From Streptosporangium brasiliense (GTDB lineage Bacteria > Actinomycetota > Actinomycetes > Streptosporangiales > Streptosporangiaceae), in contig NZ_JAUSRB010000002.1 in NCBI RefSeq assembly GCF_030811595.1, positions 6,076,001 to 6,140,000 on the forward strand: a stretch of DNA of 64,000 bases, in the 5' to 3' direction. The notes under the pieces are model-generated. The model ran no database searches. It was not told the DNA's origin and saw only the letters and a list, made by a program, of their open reading frames with translations. This document shows positions 1 to 8,947 of this stretch, one piece after another (positions within the stretch are counted from its first letter, which is position 1; every line of letters starts with the position of its first letter). Both the position numbers and the translations under genes were made by a program.

Positions 1-1
1 G

Positions 2-130
2 CAGGGCCTGATGCGCGTGAGACACGCCTCCATCAACGATCTTCTGATCAGGGATTCGGACCGCAAATACCATTGGCCCCTGGGGCGCCGCCCGGACGGC
101 CATCCGGGACTGAGCGATCTCGGCCTCTGA
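2..130 (+). CDS. 3' end of an unidentified gene (partial)
   Basis: The window opens inside an open frame with no start, ending at a TGA at 128-130. The 42 visible codons show the G/C third-position bias of genuine genes here and end in ...PGLSDLGL. No domain or family can be recognised from so short a tail. The AT-richer 131-350 stretch that follows, unlike the surrounding coding DNA, probably holds the promoter of the next gene, though I could not assign a convincing -35/-10 pair. It could still be a chance open frame. Confidence 0.4.
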   Translation, partial: QGLMRVRHASINDLLIRDSDRKYHWPLGRRPDGHPGLSDLGL

Positions 131-350
131 CGGCACCCGGTGTCCGGCCCGGACCCGCGCCAGCCTCCGGTCCGGGGGAGACGCCGAGGTCGGTTGGGCT
201 TCACAAGCCGCGTTTCCTGCGCAACACTGCTCAATATCAGACATCTCTCGGCATATATCTCCATAATCCGCCTTAGAGCATGTCTTATTCGATATTCGCA
301 CCGTCTCCACTGTGCATGCGCGTCGCAGCCCACTCCCCTGGAGGACACCT

Positions 351-2375
351 GTGCGGACCACCACCCAGAACCCCCGTCCACGGCCGCGCCCCTGGCGCCG
401 GCTCGCCGGCCGGCTCGCGCTCATCCTGACCGCCGGCACCTGCGGCCTGTCGGGGACAGCCTGGACCCCGGCGGGCGCGCTGGCCGCCGATCCGCCCGGC
501 ATGGCCGCCACCGTGGTGCCGGCGCCGGCTCACGTCGAATCCTCCACCGCCACCTTCACCCTCGGCGGTCAGGCCAGGATCTACGTGCAGGACGGCTCGC
601 CGGAGGCCACGAAGATCGGTGAGTATCTCCGCGGCCTGCTCCGCCCGGCCACCGGCTACGCGCTGCCCCTCGCCACGTACTCGGCCGGCGTCTCGGGCGG
701 CGTCTCGCTCCTGCTGTCCGGCGCCGACGCCGGTCTCGGGGACCAGGGCTACCGGCTGGAGGTGACCGGCACGGGCGTGACGCTGCGGGCGAACGCGCCC
801 GCCGGCCTCTTCGCCGGAGTGCAGACGCTGCGGCAGCTGCTGCCCGCCGCGATCGAGCACCCGACCGTCCGGCCCGGACCGTGGACGGTGCCGGGCGGCA
901 TCATCACCGACCGGCCGCGCTTCCGGTATCGCGGCGCGATGCTCGACGTCGCCAGGCACTTCTTCGGCGTCGACGCCGTCAAGCGGTACATCGACGAGCT
1001 CGCCCTCTACAAGATCAACACACTGCACCTGCACCTCAGCGACGACCAGGGCTGGCGTGTCCAGATCGACTCCTGGCCCCGGCTGGCCGAGTACGGGGGC
1101 TCGACCCAGGTGGGCGGCGGCCCCGGCGGCCACTACACCAAGGCCCAGTACCGTGAGATCGTCGCCCACGCCCAGAGCCGCCACATCACGATCGTGCCGG
1201 AGATCGACCTGCCCGGCCACACCAACGCGGCCCTGGCCTCCTACGCCGAGCTGAACTGCGACGGCACGGCCCCGCCGCTCTACACCGGCACGGGGGTCGG
1301 ATTCAGCTCGCTGTGCATCTCGAAGGAGATCACCTACCGGTTCGTCGAGGACGTCGTCCGCGAGCTGGCCGAGCTCACCCCCGGCCCCTACCTGCACATC
1401 GGCGGCGACGAGGCGCACGCCACCACCGACGCCGACTACGCCACCTTCATGAACCGGGTGCTGCCGATCGTCGCCAAGTACGGCAAGCGCGCCGTCGGCT
1501 GGAACGAGGTGACGAAGGTCGGCCCGCCGGTCTCCACGGTGCCGCAGTACTGGGGCACCGGCACGGCCAACACCTCGCTCGCCCAGGCGGTCCAGCGGGG
1601 GAACAAGGTCGTGATGTCGCCGGCGAACAAGACCTACATGGACATGAAGTACAACGCCTCCACCCCCATCGGGCTCACCTGGGCCGGATACATCGAGGTC
1701 CGCACCGCCTATGACTGGGACCCCGCCGCATACGTGACCGGCGTCCCGGAGGCGGCGGTCCTGGGCGTCGAGGCTCCGCTGTGGAGCGAGACGGTCAGGA
1801 CGCTGAAGGACATCGAGTTCATGGCGTTCCCCCGTGTGGCCGCGGTCGCGGAGGTCGGCTGGTCCCCGCAGGCCGCCCGTGACTGGACCGGGTTCCGCGG
1901 CCGGCTCGCCGCCCAGGGGCCGCGCTGGGACATCCTGGGCGTGAACTACTACGCCTCGCAGCAGATCCCCTGGCCGGGCCGGGGCAACCTCGCCGCCTTC
2001 CGGCCGGTCACCGTCTCCAGCACCGAGGTCGACCGGCTCGGCGGAGCCAACGCCAACGACGGCGACGCCTCCACCCGGTGGTCCTCCGCCTACAGCGACC
2101 CGCAGTGGATCCGGATCGACCTCGGCTCGGTCCAGCGGATCGACCGCGCCGTCCTGAGGTGGGAGACCGCCTACGCCAGGGCGTACCAGCTGCAGGTCTC
2201 CGACGACGGCGCCGGCTGGCGTGACCTCTACGCCACCACCGCCGGCGACGGCGGGGTCGACGAGCTCACCGGGCTCAACGGCACCGGCCGCTACCTGCGC
2301 GTCAACACCACGGCCCGGGCGACCGGGTGGGGCGTCTCGCTCTACGAGATCGAGGCCTACGCGCCGAGCCCGTGA
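351..2375 (+). CDS. Secreted GH20 beta-N-acetylhexosaminidase with C-terminal F5/8 (discoidin) domain
   Basis: Removes terminal GlcNAc or GalNAc from glycans outside the cell by substrate-assisted catalysis. The protein (674 aa) has an Arg-rich N-terminus, a hydrophobic core and an AxA-like cleavage site (GALA-AD). A GH20b-type N-domain follows, then the TIM barrel with HIGGDE, where D353-E354 is the family's acid/base pair. The C-terminal ~140 residues (VSSTEVDR...ASTRWSSAY...YEIEAY) form a discoidin/CBM32-like sugar-binding fold. The start is a GTG preceded by GGAGG six bases upstream; a longer frame from GTG 312 has no such site and would hide the signal peptide. It is convergent with the PL8 lyase gene, which suggests shared glycosaminoglycan substrates. 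Family certain; the exact substrate is inferred. Confidence 0.93.
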   Translation: MRTTTQNPRPRPRPWRRLAGRLALILTAGTCGLSGTAWTPAGALAADPPGMAATVVPAPAHVESSTATFTLGGQARIYVQDGSPEATKIGEYLRGLLRPATGYALPLATYSAGVSGGVSLLLSGADAGLGDQGYRLEVTGTGVTLRANAPAGLFAGVQTLRQLLPAAIEHPTVRPGPWTVPGGIITDRPRFRYRGAMLDVARHFFGVDAVKRYIDELALYKINTLHLHLSDDQGWRVQIDSWPRLAEYGGSTQVGGGPGGHYTKAQYREIVAHAQSRHITIVPEIDLPGHTNAALASYAELNCDGTAPPLYTGTGVGFSSLCISKEITYRFVEDVVRELAELTPGPYLHIGGDEAHATTDADYATFMNRVLPIVAKYGKRAVGWNEVTKVGPPVSTVPQYWGTGTANTSLAQAVQRGNKVVMSPANKTYMDMKYNASTPIGLTWAGYIEVRTAYDWDPAAYVTGVPEAAVLGVEAPLWSETVRTLKDIEFMAFPRVAAVAEVGWSPQAARDWTGFRGRLAAQGPRWDILGVNYYASQQIPWPGRGNLAAFRPVTVSSTEVDRLGGANANDGDASTRWSSAYSDPQWIRIDLGSVQRIDRAVLRWETAYARAYQLQVSDDGAGWRDLYATTAGDGGVDELTGLNGTGRYLRVNTTARATGWGVSLYEIEAYAPSP

Positions 2376-2383
2376 CCGGCCGC

Positions 2384-2414
2384 GCCGGTCCGGCGGTCAG
2401 GCCGCCGGACCGGC
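2384..2414. terminator. Strong hairpin, bidirectional terminator candidate
   Basis: Perfect 13-bp GC stem (2384-2396 with 2402-2414) and a 5-nt loop TCAGG, lying just after the GH20 stop and facing the convergent PL8 stop. No T-run follows, as is common in actinomycetes. It can serve both converging transcripts. Confidence 0.65.
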
Positions 2415-2465
2415 AGGGCGCGGACCTCCCGGGTGACGGCTCCGCCGCACCGGAGAGGTCGCGCG

Positions 2466-5400
2466 TCATCCCCGGAGCAGGCGCACCTGGACCGGCCGCC
2501 CGTCCACGGTCTCGAACTCGACCACGGTCCGCCCGCCCTGCGCCCGCACCTCGCACGGCTGGTCGCCGTCCGCGCGCCAGCGTCCCTCCAGGGTCACCCG
2601 CATCCGGTGGGGATGGCTCGGGCTGGTCAGCCACGGCCGCGACCAGGGACTGTAGTGGCCGACGTACCGGCCGCGCTCGTACTGGTCGTGGTCGATCCCG
2701 CTGTAGAGCCGCAGATCGGGATCGCACACCGCCAGCACCAGGCCGTCGTCCCCGTCGTCCCTGGTCAGCACCATGGACGCCGTGTCGACCTTGCGGACCG
2801 GCCCCTCGGCCAGCTCCACGGGCGCGAAGACCGCGTAACCGGTGATCCCGGTCGCCCGGTCGCGCACCACGTGCGCGGAGGTGTCGGCGCGCAGCACGGC
2901 GTACGGCGCGCGCGCCGGGTCGGCCATCGCCTCGGCGAACGCGGCCATCCGCTCGGGGGTGGTGTTGACGACCATGGCGTAGCAGTAGCTCCCGCCCCGG
3001 GGCGCGGCGCCGTGCTTGATCCAGGCGGTCGCGAAGTCGCCGCTGGTCGGGGCCTCGGTGGCGTTGTCGCGCGAGCTCTGGGTGGAGCGCGTCAGGCCGA
3101 CCCGCTGCCCGGCCGCCAGGTGGTAGCCGATGCCCTTGTCGTCCAGCAGCCAGCGCGGCGTGAGATCCGGCGCGTCGTGCGGGAAGGCCGTGATCGGCTC
3201 GGTCCCGTCGACGTAGGTGGGGGCCGCCTGGCTGGGCAGGCGGGTCTGGAAGAGCGTGGTCTCGGTCTCCCGCCGGGAGCCGTTCTCGATCCCGGTGCCG
3301 ACGGCCACGATCCGGTCGTCGAACAGGAAGACCGATTTCAGCGCGCGGTGCGAGCCCTCGTACTTCGGGTGCTCGCGCAGTTCCATCGCGAACATGCCGT
3401 TGCGGCCGTCGATGGTGTGCGCCCCGCCGAAGCGCGAGTCGGTGAGCAGCATCTCCTCGATGGCGCCGGTCAGGTCTCCCCGCAGCTCCTCCAGCGGCCG
3501 GTGGACGACGGTCGTGCCCGGCCTGCGGTTCCAGTCCCAGCCCGCCTGGGCATAGCCGCTGTCGGCGTTGTTGACCGGGTCGCCCCGGTGCAGCACCTGG
3601 ATCTGGCCGTAGGTGTTGTAGCGGCCGTACCAGTTCGCGCCGTGGTAGATCTCGGTGCTCCACAGGTAGCGGTTGTGCCCGCGTACCGTGACCTGCCAGT
3701 TCTCCCGCCGGTGCACGGCCAGGGCGGCGTAGTTGATTGTCCAGTTGCCGGTGGGGTCGGCCTCGGCGACGATGCCGCGCGCGGCCAGCTGGGCGGCGAC
3801 CCGCTTCTGCTGGGCGCTCGGCGCGGCGGGCAGCAGGCGCAGGAACGCGGCGGCGATCTCGGGGTCCACCTCGCTCGAACCGTCGGGGGTGCCGGAGATC
3901 GCCAGCCACTGGTAGGGCACGGGCGACAGGGCGGTCAGCCCGCTGGGGTTGCGCCCGCTGATCGAGATGGGCCAGTGGTTCTTGTTGGCGTACAGGCGCA
4001 TGGTGAGCACCGCCCGCTTGAGCGAGGCGTGCGAGTCGGGGGCCAGCCGGAACACCCCGCCGCTGAGCACGTAGACCAGCGGGGCCAGCCCGGTGAAGCC
4101 GTCGCGGGCGTAGTCGGGGAAGAACCCGACGTGGTGGAAGGTGGCCCCGTCCGTCTTGAGCCCGTCCTGGATGCCCGCGCTGGGCAGCAGCGCCCGGTTC
4201 AGCCAGCCGCGCAGCGCCCGCAGGTAGGCGATCTGCCCGGCCTCGGTGTCGCCCAGCAGCACGGCCGCGAGCATCCCCCGCAAGGTGGTGTTGAGGATGT
4301 CGGCGACGCTGCCGTAGGCCCTGCGGTGCTCCCAGCTCAGGAAGATCCGGCCGAGCCCGCTCAGCCAGGCCAGATCGGCGCGGACCTGCTCGAACAGCCC
4401 GGCCTCGCGCAGCGCGTCCTTCATGAGGTAGACCGAGTCGTAGTAGCCGCGCGCGTCGTAGCCCAGGTGGTGGATGGTGCCCTGGCAGCTGCCCCGGGTC
4501 CAGCCCTGGTCGCGCAGGTGGACGATCATCCGGGTGTAGAGGGCGGCGAGCGCCGGCTTGTGCGCCGGGCCGGCCGAGGCGAAGGCCAGCGCCACGGTCC
4601 TCATCAGGTCGGTGTAGGCGCGCAGCGTCACCGCGTTGACGAACGTCTTGAGCTCGGCGGCGATCTCCGGCGGGTAGATCTGCGACTGGTAGGAGAAGAC
4701 CGGGCGGCCCACCCCGCTCGCGGACGCCTCGGGGACGCCGAGCGCGGCGACCTGACCGGTGAGCGCGGCCACCGAGGCGTCGTCCACCTTCACCGGCGAG
4801 AAGAGGTACTCGTCCCGGTAGCGGGCGACCAGCGCGCGCAGCGAGGCCGTCTCCTCCGCCGACGGCGCGGCCGTGTCCGGCCGGACCCTGGTCAGCAGGT
4901 CGTCGTAGCGGTGCAGCGCCTGCCAGTGCTGGTTGTCGTAGTACTCGCCCTCCTTGGCGATGTCCGGCACCTGGGCGTCACGGGTGGGGGCGTCCGGCCG
5001 CAGCGCCACGTTGAGCATGAGCTGGTCGAGATGGAGCGTCCCGGCGCGGCCGGGCGCGATGATCCGCAGCGTGTCCATGCCGGGATGCGGCCGGCCGTGC
5101 ATGTCGTAGTCGTAGCGGACCCAGGCCGTCCGCCAGCCGGTGAAGCCGAGCCGGAACTCGAACCAGGCGTCGGTCCGCTCCCCCCGGCCGAACTCGAAGC
5201 GGACCACGTCGTCCACCGGGGTCTCGTTGAAGATCCAGACCGAGAAGGTGTCCACGGTCCCCTGCCAGGCCTGGTCGTCCATCGGCCGGTAGGGGTCGGG
5301 GGCGAAGCCGATGGGGGCGGTGACGGTGATCGTGGAGCTGCGGCCGTGCTCCCAGCGGAGCGAGTGGCTCCCGCAGATCGCGGCCCGGTCGGTGATGCTC

Positions 5401-5597
5401 AGCGTCGAGCCCGGCCCGGCGGTCAGCTGCGGGGGGACGGCGGTCTCCAGCAGGAAGACCGGCGGGCTCATGGCCAGGGCCCGCTGTTCCAGGTCCCCGG
5501 CCACGGCGGCGGACGCCGTACCGGGCCGCAGGAACACCGCTCCCGCCACACCCGCCGCCCCGGTCCTGAGCGCGGCCCTACGCGTGATCTCCAGCAC
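2466..5597 (-). CDS. Tat-exported polysaccharide lyase family 8, chondroitinase ABC-like
   Basis: Beta-elimination of uronic-acid-containing glycosaminoglycans (chondroitin/dermatan sulfate, hyaluronan) outside the cell. The 1043-aa length is close to Proteus chondroitinase ABC I. It begins with a twin-arginine signal (TRRAALR, cleavage near residue 30, TASA). A Lyase_N-type beta-sandwich (about 45-200) follows, then the alpha/alpha toroid. The motif FHHVGFFPDY places H489 and Y496 seven residues apart, and R549 in SGRNP lies 53 residues further on. This spacing matches the His501/Tyr508/Arg560 set of chondroitinase ABC almost exactly. The GTG start has GGAGGGG six to seven bases upstream. 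It is divergent from the sugar ABC operon. Plain hyaluronate-lyase or xanthan-lyase specificity cannot be excluded, but the N-domain favours the ABC type. Confidence 0.9.
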   Translation of the reverse strand: MLEITRRAALRTGAAGVAGAVFLRPGTASAAVAGDLEQRALAMSPPVFLLETAVPPQLTAGPGSTLSITDRAAICGSHSLRWEHGRSSTITVTAPIGFAPDPYRPMDDQAWQGTVDTFSVWIFNETPVDDVVRFEFGRGERTDAWFEFRLGFTGWRTAWVRYDYDMHGRPHPGMDTLRIIAPGRAGTLHLDQLMLNVALRPDAPTRDAQVPDIAKEGEYYDNQHWQALHRYDDLLTRVRPDTAAPSAEETASLRALVARYRDEYLFSPVKVDDASVAALTGQVAALGVPEASASGVGRPVFSYQSQIYPPEIAAELKTFVNAVTLRAYTDLMRTVALAFASAGPAHKPALAALYTRMIVHLRDQGWTRGSCQGTIHHLGYDARGYYDSVYLMKDALREAGLFEQVRADLAWLSGLGRIFLSWEHRRAYGSVADILNTTLRGMLAAVLLGDTEAGQIAYLRALRGWLNRALLPSAGIQDGLKTDGATFHHVGFFPDYARDGFTGLAPLVYVLSGGVFRLAPDSHASLKRAVLTMRLYANKNHWPISISGRNPSGLTALSPVPYQWLAISGTPDGSSEVDPEIAAAFLRLLPAAPSAQQKRVAAQLAARGIVAEADPTGNWTINYAALAVHRRENWQVTVRGHNRYLWSTEIYHGANWYGRYNTYGQIQVLHRGDPVNNADSGYAQAGWDWNRRPGTTVVHRPLEELRGDLTGAIEEMLLTDSRFGGAHTIDGRNGMFAMELREHPKYEGSHRALKSVFLFDDRIVAVGTGIENGSRRETETTLFQTRLPSQAAPTYVDGTEPITAFPHDAPDLTPRWLLDDKGIGYHLAAGQRVGLTRSTQSSRDNATEAPTSGDFATAWIKHGAAPRGGSYCYAMVVNTTPERMAAFAEAMADPARAPYAVLRADTSAHVVRDRATGITGYAVFAPVELAEGPVRKVDTASMVLTRDDGDDGLVLAVCDPDLRLYSGIDHDQYERGRYVGHYSPWSRPWLTSPSHPHRMRVTLEGRWRADGDQPCEVRAQGGRTVVEFETVDGRPVQVRLLRG

Positions 5598-5724
5598 AGC
5601 CCCTCCTTCGGATCGGATCAGCCGTATCCAATGCGAGGCAAAAGTGATGAATAAAGAAGTAATTCAAGATTTTTTATGACCGGTTCCCCTGGCCGGCCGG
5701 GAAAAACCGCCTGTTCCACAGGAT

Positions 5725-5758
5725 TCATCCCTAATTCATTGCGTTGACTTAGGGATGA
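5725..5758. promoter_or_regulatory. Perfect 10-bp inverted repeat, operator candidate for the ABC operon
   Basis: TCATCCCTAA (5725-5734) and TTAGGGATGA (5749-5758) are exact inverted copies separated by 14 nt. A TTGACT -35-like hexamer overlaps the right arm. The site lies 47 bp before the binding-protein start and in the divergent interval with PL8, so it could control both. The regulator encoded at 8948-10042 is the obvious candidate ligand. Confidence 0.6.
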
Positions 5759-5805
5759 CTCTCCCTCCAGGATTCCGACATCCACCCCCTCCCCAGGAGT
5801 GTTCG

Positions 5806-7125
5806 ATGAACGGATCCCTCCCTCGCCGCCGGGTGCTCAGGGCCGTGGCCGCCGTGACCGCGGCCGGCCTGCTCGGCCTCGCCGCCGCCTGCGGCGCCGG
5901 CTCCACCGGCGAAGCCTCCGACGAGCTCGTCTACTGGTCGATGTGGAAGGCGGGTGAGCCCCAGGCCAAGGTGCTGGAATCGGCCATCGGCTCCTTCACC
6001 GAGGAGACCGGCGTCAAAGTCAAGGTCGAGTGGAAGGGGCGCGACGTCGCCAAGCAGCTCGCCCCCACGCTCAACACCAGGAACGTCCCCGCCGACCTGG
6101 TCGACTCCGCCGACCGCTTCGTGAAGTCGACCTTCTTCGCCACCGGGCAGGGACTGGACCTCTCCCCGGTGTACGACCTGGAGATCCCGGGCGAGAGCGG
6201 CAAGAAGGTCGGCGACGTGATCGCTGCCAAATACCGCGAGTACGCCACCACGGAGGGCAGGGCCTGGCTGGTGCCCTACGAGGTGCTGGCCGAGCAGATC
6301 TGGTACGACGGCGGCACGCTCCAGGACGTGGCCGCCGCGCCCCCGAAGACCTGGGACGACTTCGTCTCGCTGCTGGCCGCGCGGAAGGCCGCGCGGGGCG
6401 ACGGGCCGCTGGCGCTGGACGCCGACATCGCCGACTACTCGGCCTTCTGGACCTACCACGCGGTCCTGCGCGACCTCGGGCCCGGCGCGTTCGGCGCCGC
6501 CGCGACCGACACGACCGGCGCCAAGTTCGACGACCCGGCGTTCGTGGCCGCGGTCCAGAAGATCGAGAAGCTCGTCAAGGACGGCTACTTCGTCAAGGGC
6601 TACGACGGCAGCAAATACCCGGCCGTCCAGCAGAAGTGGGCCGCCGGCGGCGCCGACTTCCTGCTGCTGGGCACCTTCGCGCCGAGCGAGACCAAGCCGT
6701 CGGCCAAGGAGGGCTTCCAGTACCGTTCCTTCCCCTTCCCCGCCGGTGCCAGGGGCGAGCAGACCCAGGAGATCTCACTGATCGGGTTCGCGATCCCGGC
6801 CAGGGCCAGGAACGCCGAGGCGGCCAAGAAGTTCATCGCCTACTTCATGAACAGGGAACGGCTGTCGAAGATCGCCACCGAGGCGGACAACATCACGCCG
6901 CGGACCGACGTCGAGGCGCCCGCCATGCTGGCCGACGTGAAGAAGACGCTGGACACCGCGCGGACCCACCCGGCGCTCGACGGGGTGAAGATGGACCACA
7001 CCGACTGGTACACCAAGGTCTTCCAGCCGGCCAACACCGAGCTGATCACCGGCAAGGTCTCCGCGGCCGAGTTCGTGGCCAAGCTCAAGAGCACCTCGGT
7101 CGACTTCTGGAAGCTCAACGGCTGA
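5806..7125 (+). CDS. Sugar ABC transporter substrate-binding lipoprotein (family 1 extracellular binding protein)
   Basis: Captures an oligosaccharide at the outer membrane face and hands it to the two permeases downstream. The 439-aa protein has a basic N-terminus (LPRRR), a hydrophobic segment and lipobox LAAAC with Cys at about residue 26. The mature part shows the MalE-like fold (VYWSMWKAGEPQ..., then ...WKGRDVAKQL). The ATG was chosen because AGGAG sits six bases upstream; the longer in-frame start at 5755 lacks this. It is the first gene of an operon with permeases, regulator and catabolic enzymes. No ATPase is encoded here, so a shared MsiK-type ATPase elsewhere is likely. The ligand is unknown; the neighbours suggest unsaturated or amino-sugar oligosaccharides. 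Confidence 0.92.
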   Translation: MNGSLPRRRVLRAVAAVTAAGLLGLAAACGAGSTGEASDELVYWSMWKAGEPQAKVLESAIGSFTEETGVKVKVEWKGRDVAKQLAPTLNTRNVPADLVDSADRFVKSTFFATGQGLDLSPVYDLEIPGESGKKVGDVIAAKYREYATTEGRAWLVPYEVLAEQIWYDGGTLQDVAAAPPKTWDDFVSLLAARKAARGDGPLALDADIADYSAFWTYHAVLRDLGPGAFGAAATDTTGAKFDDPAFVAAVQKIEKLVKDGYFVKGYDGSKYPAVQQKWAAGGADFLLLGTFAPSETKPSAKEGFQYRSFPFPAGARGEQTQEISLIGFAIPARARNAEAAKKFIAYFMNRERLSKIATEADNITPRTDVEAPAMLADVKKTLDTARTHPALDGVKMDHTDWYTKVFQPANTELITGKVSAAEFVAKLKSTSVDFWKLNG

Positions 7126-8078
7126 TGGCCGCGACCGCCGTCCGCGCGACGGAGCCCACCCGGAGGCAGCCGGCCGCCCCCGCGGAGCGCGGCAGCCCGC
7201 TCACCCGGGGGAGGCGGCGGCTGTTCTGGCCGTTCGTCGTCCCCGCGCTCGTCCTCTACGTCGTCTTCTACGTCCTGCCGGCGCTCGCCACCGGCTGGAT
7301 CAGCCTCAACAAGTGGGCCGGGGCCGGGCCGATGGAGTTCGCCGGGCTCGACAACTACCGGCGGCTGCTGCTCGACCCGGTCTTCCAGGACTCCTTCGCC
7401 AACACGCTGACGATCCTCTTCGTCGTCGGCGGCGCGACCTTCGCGCTCAGCTTCCTGCTGACGATGATCCTGCGCGACATGGCGGGGCGTAAGGCGGTCC
7501 GGGCGATCATCTTCTTCCCCAACATCGTCTCCGGCATCGTGCTGTCGATCCTGTGGGGCTTCCTCTTCCAGGCCGAGGGGGTCGTCAACCAGGCGCTGCG
7601 GGCCTTCGGCGTGGACAGCCCGCCGAACTGGCTGGGCACCGACAACCTCTTCTCCGTCATCATGATCGGCCTGGTCTGGGTGCAGACCGGGTTCTTCACC
7701 ACGATCCTGATGGCCGCCGTGGACCGCATCCCGAAGGACCTCTACGAGGTGTGCGACCTGGAGGGCGCCAACGCCTGGCAGCGGTTCCGGAACGTGACGC
7801 TCCCGCTGATGTGGGACGTCGTCGGGGTCTGCGCGGTGCTCTGGAGCATCAGCGCGATCAAGATCTTCGAGTTCATCTACGCCTTCGCGGGCGCGGCGGG
7901 CCAGCTCCCGCCGACCAAGGTGTGGAACACCGCCCTGTACGCCTACGCCGAGGCGTTCGCCAGCGGCGTGCCCAAGTACGGCTCCGCCGCCGCGACCGGC
8001 ATGGTCATGCTCGCCCTGGTCGGCGTGCTGGTCGTGCTGCTGCGCCGGCTCTTCCGCCGTGACCCGGTCCAGTTCTGA
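7125..8078 (+). CDS. Sugar ABC transporter permease (MalF type)
   Basis: Inner-membrane permease of the importer, 317 aa, with six predicted membrane segments after a 35-residue basic cytoplasmic tail. The EAA-loop region EVCDLEGANAWQRFRNVTLP near residue 205-225, which docks the ATPase, is intact. The ATG overlaps the binding-protein stop (TGATG), so the two genes are translationally coupled. Confidence 0.92.
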   Translation: MAATAVRATEPTRRQPAAPAERGSPLTRGRRRLFWPFVVPALVLYVVFYVLPALATGWISLNKWAGAGPMEFAGLDNYRRLLLDPVFQDSFANTLTILFVVGGATFALSFLLTMILRDMAGRKAVRAIIFFPNIVSGIVLSILWGFLFQAEGVVNQALRAFGVDSPPNWLGTDNLFSVIMIGLVWVQTGFFTTILMAAVDRIPKDLYEVCDLEGANAWQRFRNVTLPLMWDVVGVCAVLWSISAIKIFEFIYAFAGAAGQLPPTKVWNTALYAYAEAFASGVPKYGSAAATGMVMLALVGVLVVLLRRLFRRDPVQF

Positions 8079-8090
8079 AAGGGGACTCCC

Positions 8091-8936
8091 ATGGCCACGA
8101 CCCGTAGGTTCCCCGGCCCGTCCAAGCTGCTCGGCGCGCCGCTGGCGTGGCTGTTCGCCCTGTTCAGCGTGGCCGTCGCGGGATGGATGCTGCTGACCTC
8201 GCTCAAATCCACCCGCGCGATCTTCGCCGAGCCCTGGTCGCTGCCGACCAGCCCGCAGTGGGACAACTACGCCCGCGCGTGGACCGCCAGCGACTTCGCC
8301 GGGGCCACCCTCAACACGGTGGTCCTGGTGGTCGGCACGGCGGTCGCCACGATCGCGCTGTCGGCCCCCGCGGCCTACGCGCTCAGCCGGATCCTGACCC
8401 GCTGGAACAGCGGCATCACCGCGTTCTTCGCGCTCGGCCTGGGCATCCCCGCGCAGGTCATCATCCTGCCGCTGTATGTGATGATGAACGAGCTCTACCT
8501 CGTCGACAGCCTGACCGGTCTGTGGATCCTCTACGTCGCGACCTCGATGCCGTTCACGGTCTTCTTCCTGACCGGCTTCTTCGGCTCGCTGCCCAGGGAG
8601 CTGGAGGAGGCCGCGGCACTCGACGGGGCCTCCGCCAACCGGACCTTCTGGCAGATCATGCTGCCGCTCGCGCGCAGCGGCATCATCACCGCGATGATCC
8701 TCAACATCATCCAGCACTGGGGCGAGACGCTGTTCGGCCTGATCTTCCTGCAGAGCGAGGAGAAGGCCACGCTCTCCCTGGCCCTGCTGGGCTTCCTGCA
8801 GCGGATGCAGTACAACGGCGCCGACTGGGGCGGCCTGTTCGCCGGGGTCTGCACGGTCGTGCTGCCCGTCCTCGCCTGCTATATCTGGCTCGGCCGACGG
8901 ATCATCGAGGGCATGACCCTCGGTTCAGTGAAATGA
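8091..8936 (+). CDS. Sugar ABC transporter permease (MalG type)
   Basis: Second permease, 281 aa, six predicted membrane segments. The EAA motif is visible as ELEEAAALDGASANRTFWQI and the C-terminus GMTLGSVK is typical of the MalG group. AAAGGGG lies a few bases before the ATG. It pairs with the upstream MalF-type subunit to form the channel; its stop overlaps an alternative regulator start at 8933 (ATGA). Confidence 0.92.
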   Translation: MATTRRFPGPSKLLGAPLAWLFALFSVAVAGWMLLTSLKSTRAIFAEPWSLPTSPQWDNYARAWTASDFAGATLNTVVLVVGTAVATIALSAPAAYALSRILTRWNSGITAFFALGLGIPAQVIILPLYVMMNELYLVDSLTGLWILYVATSMPFTVFFLTGFFGSLPRELEEAAALDGASANRTFWQIMLPLARSGIITAMILNIIQHWGETLFGLIFLQSEEKATLSLALLGFLQRMQYNGADWGGLFAGVCTVVLPVLACYIWLGRRIIEGMTLGSVK

Positions 8937-8947
8937 GGGCGGACGTC

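Noticed and set aside
2433..5654. Very long open frame (about 1070 codons) on the plus strand opposite the PL8 gene
   Set aside because: It is the antisense shadow of the PL8 gene; the translation is Arg/Gly/Pro/Val-rich with no domains, while the minus strand encodes a perfect PL8 protein.
6840..8717. Minus-strand frame of about 620 codons across the permease genes
   Set aside because: Shadow of two membrane proteins with intact EAA motifs; its own translation is Arg/Asp/His-rich with no recognisable fold.
8933..8947. ATG 8933 as the start of the GntR-LacI regulator
   Set aside because: It overlaps the permease stop and has no ribosome site; ATG 8948 has one. Kept only as an alternative.
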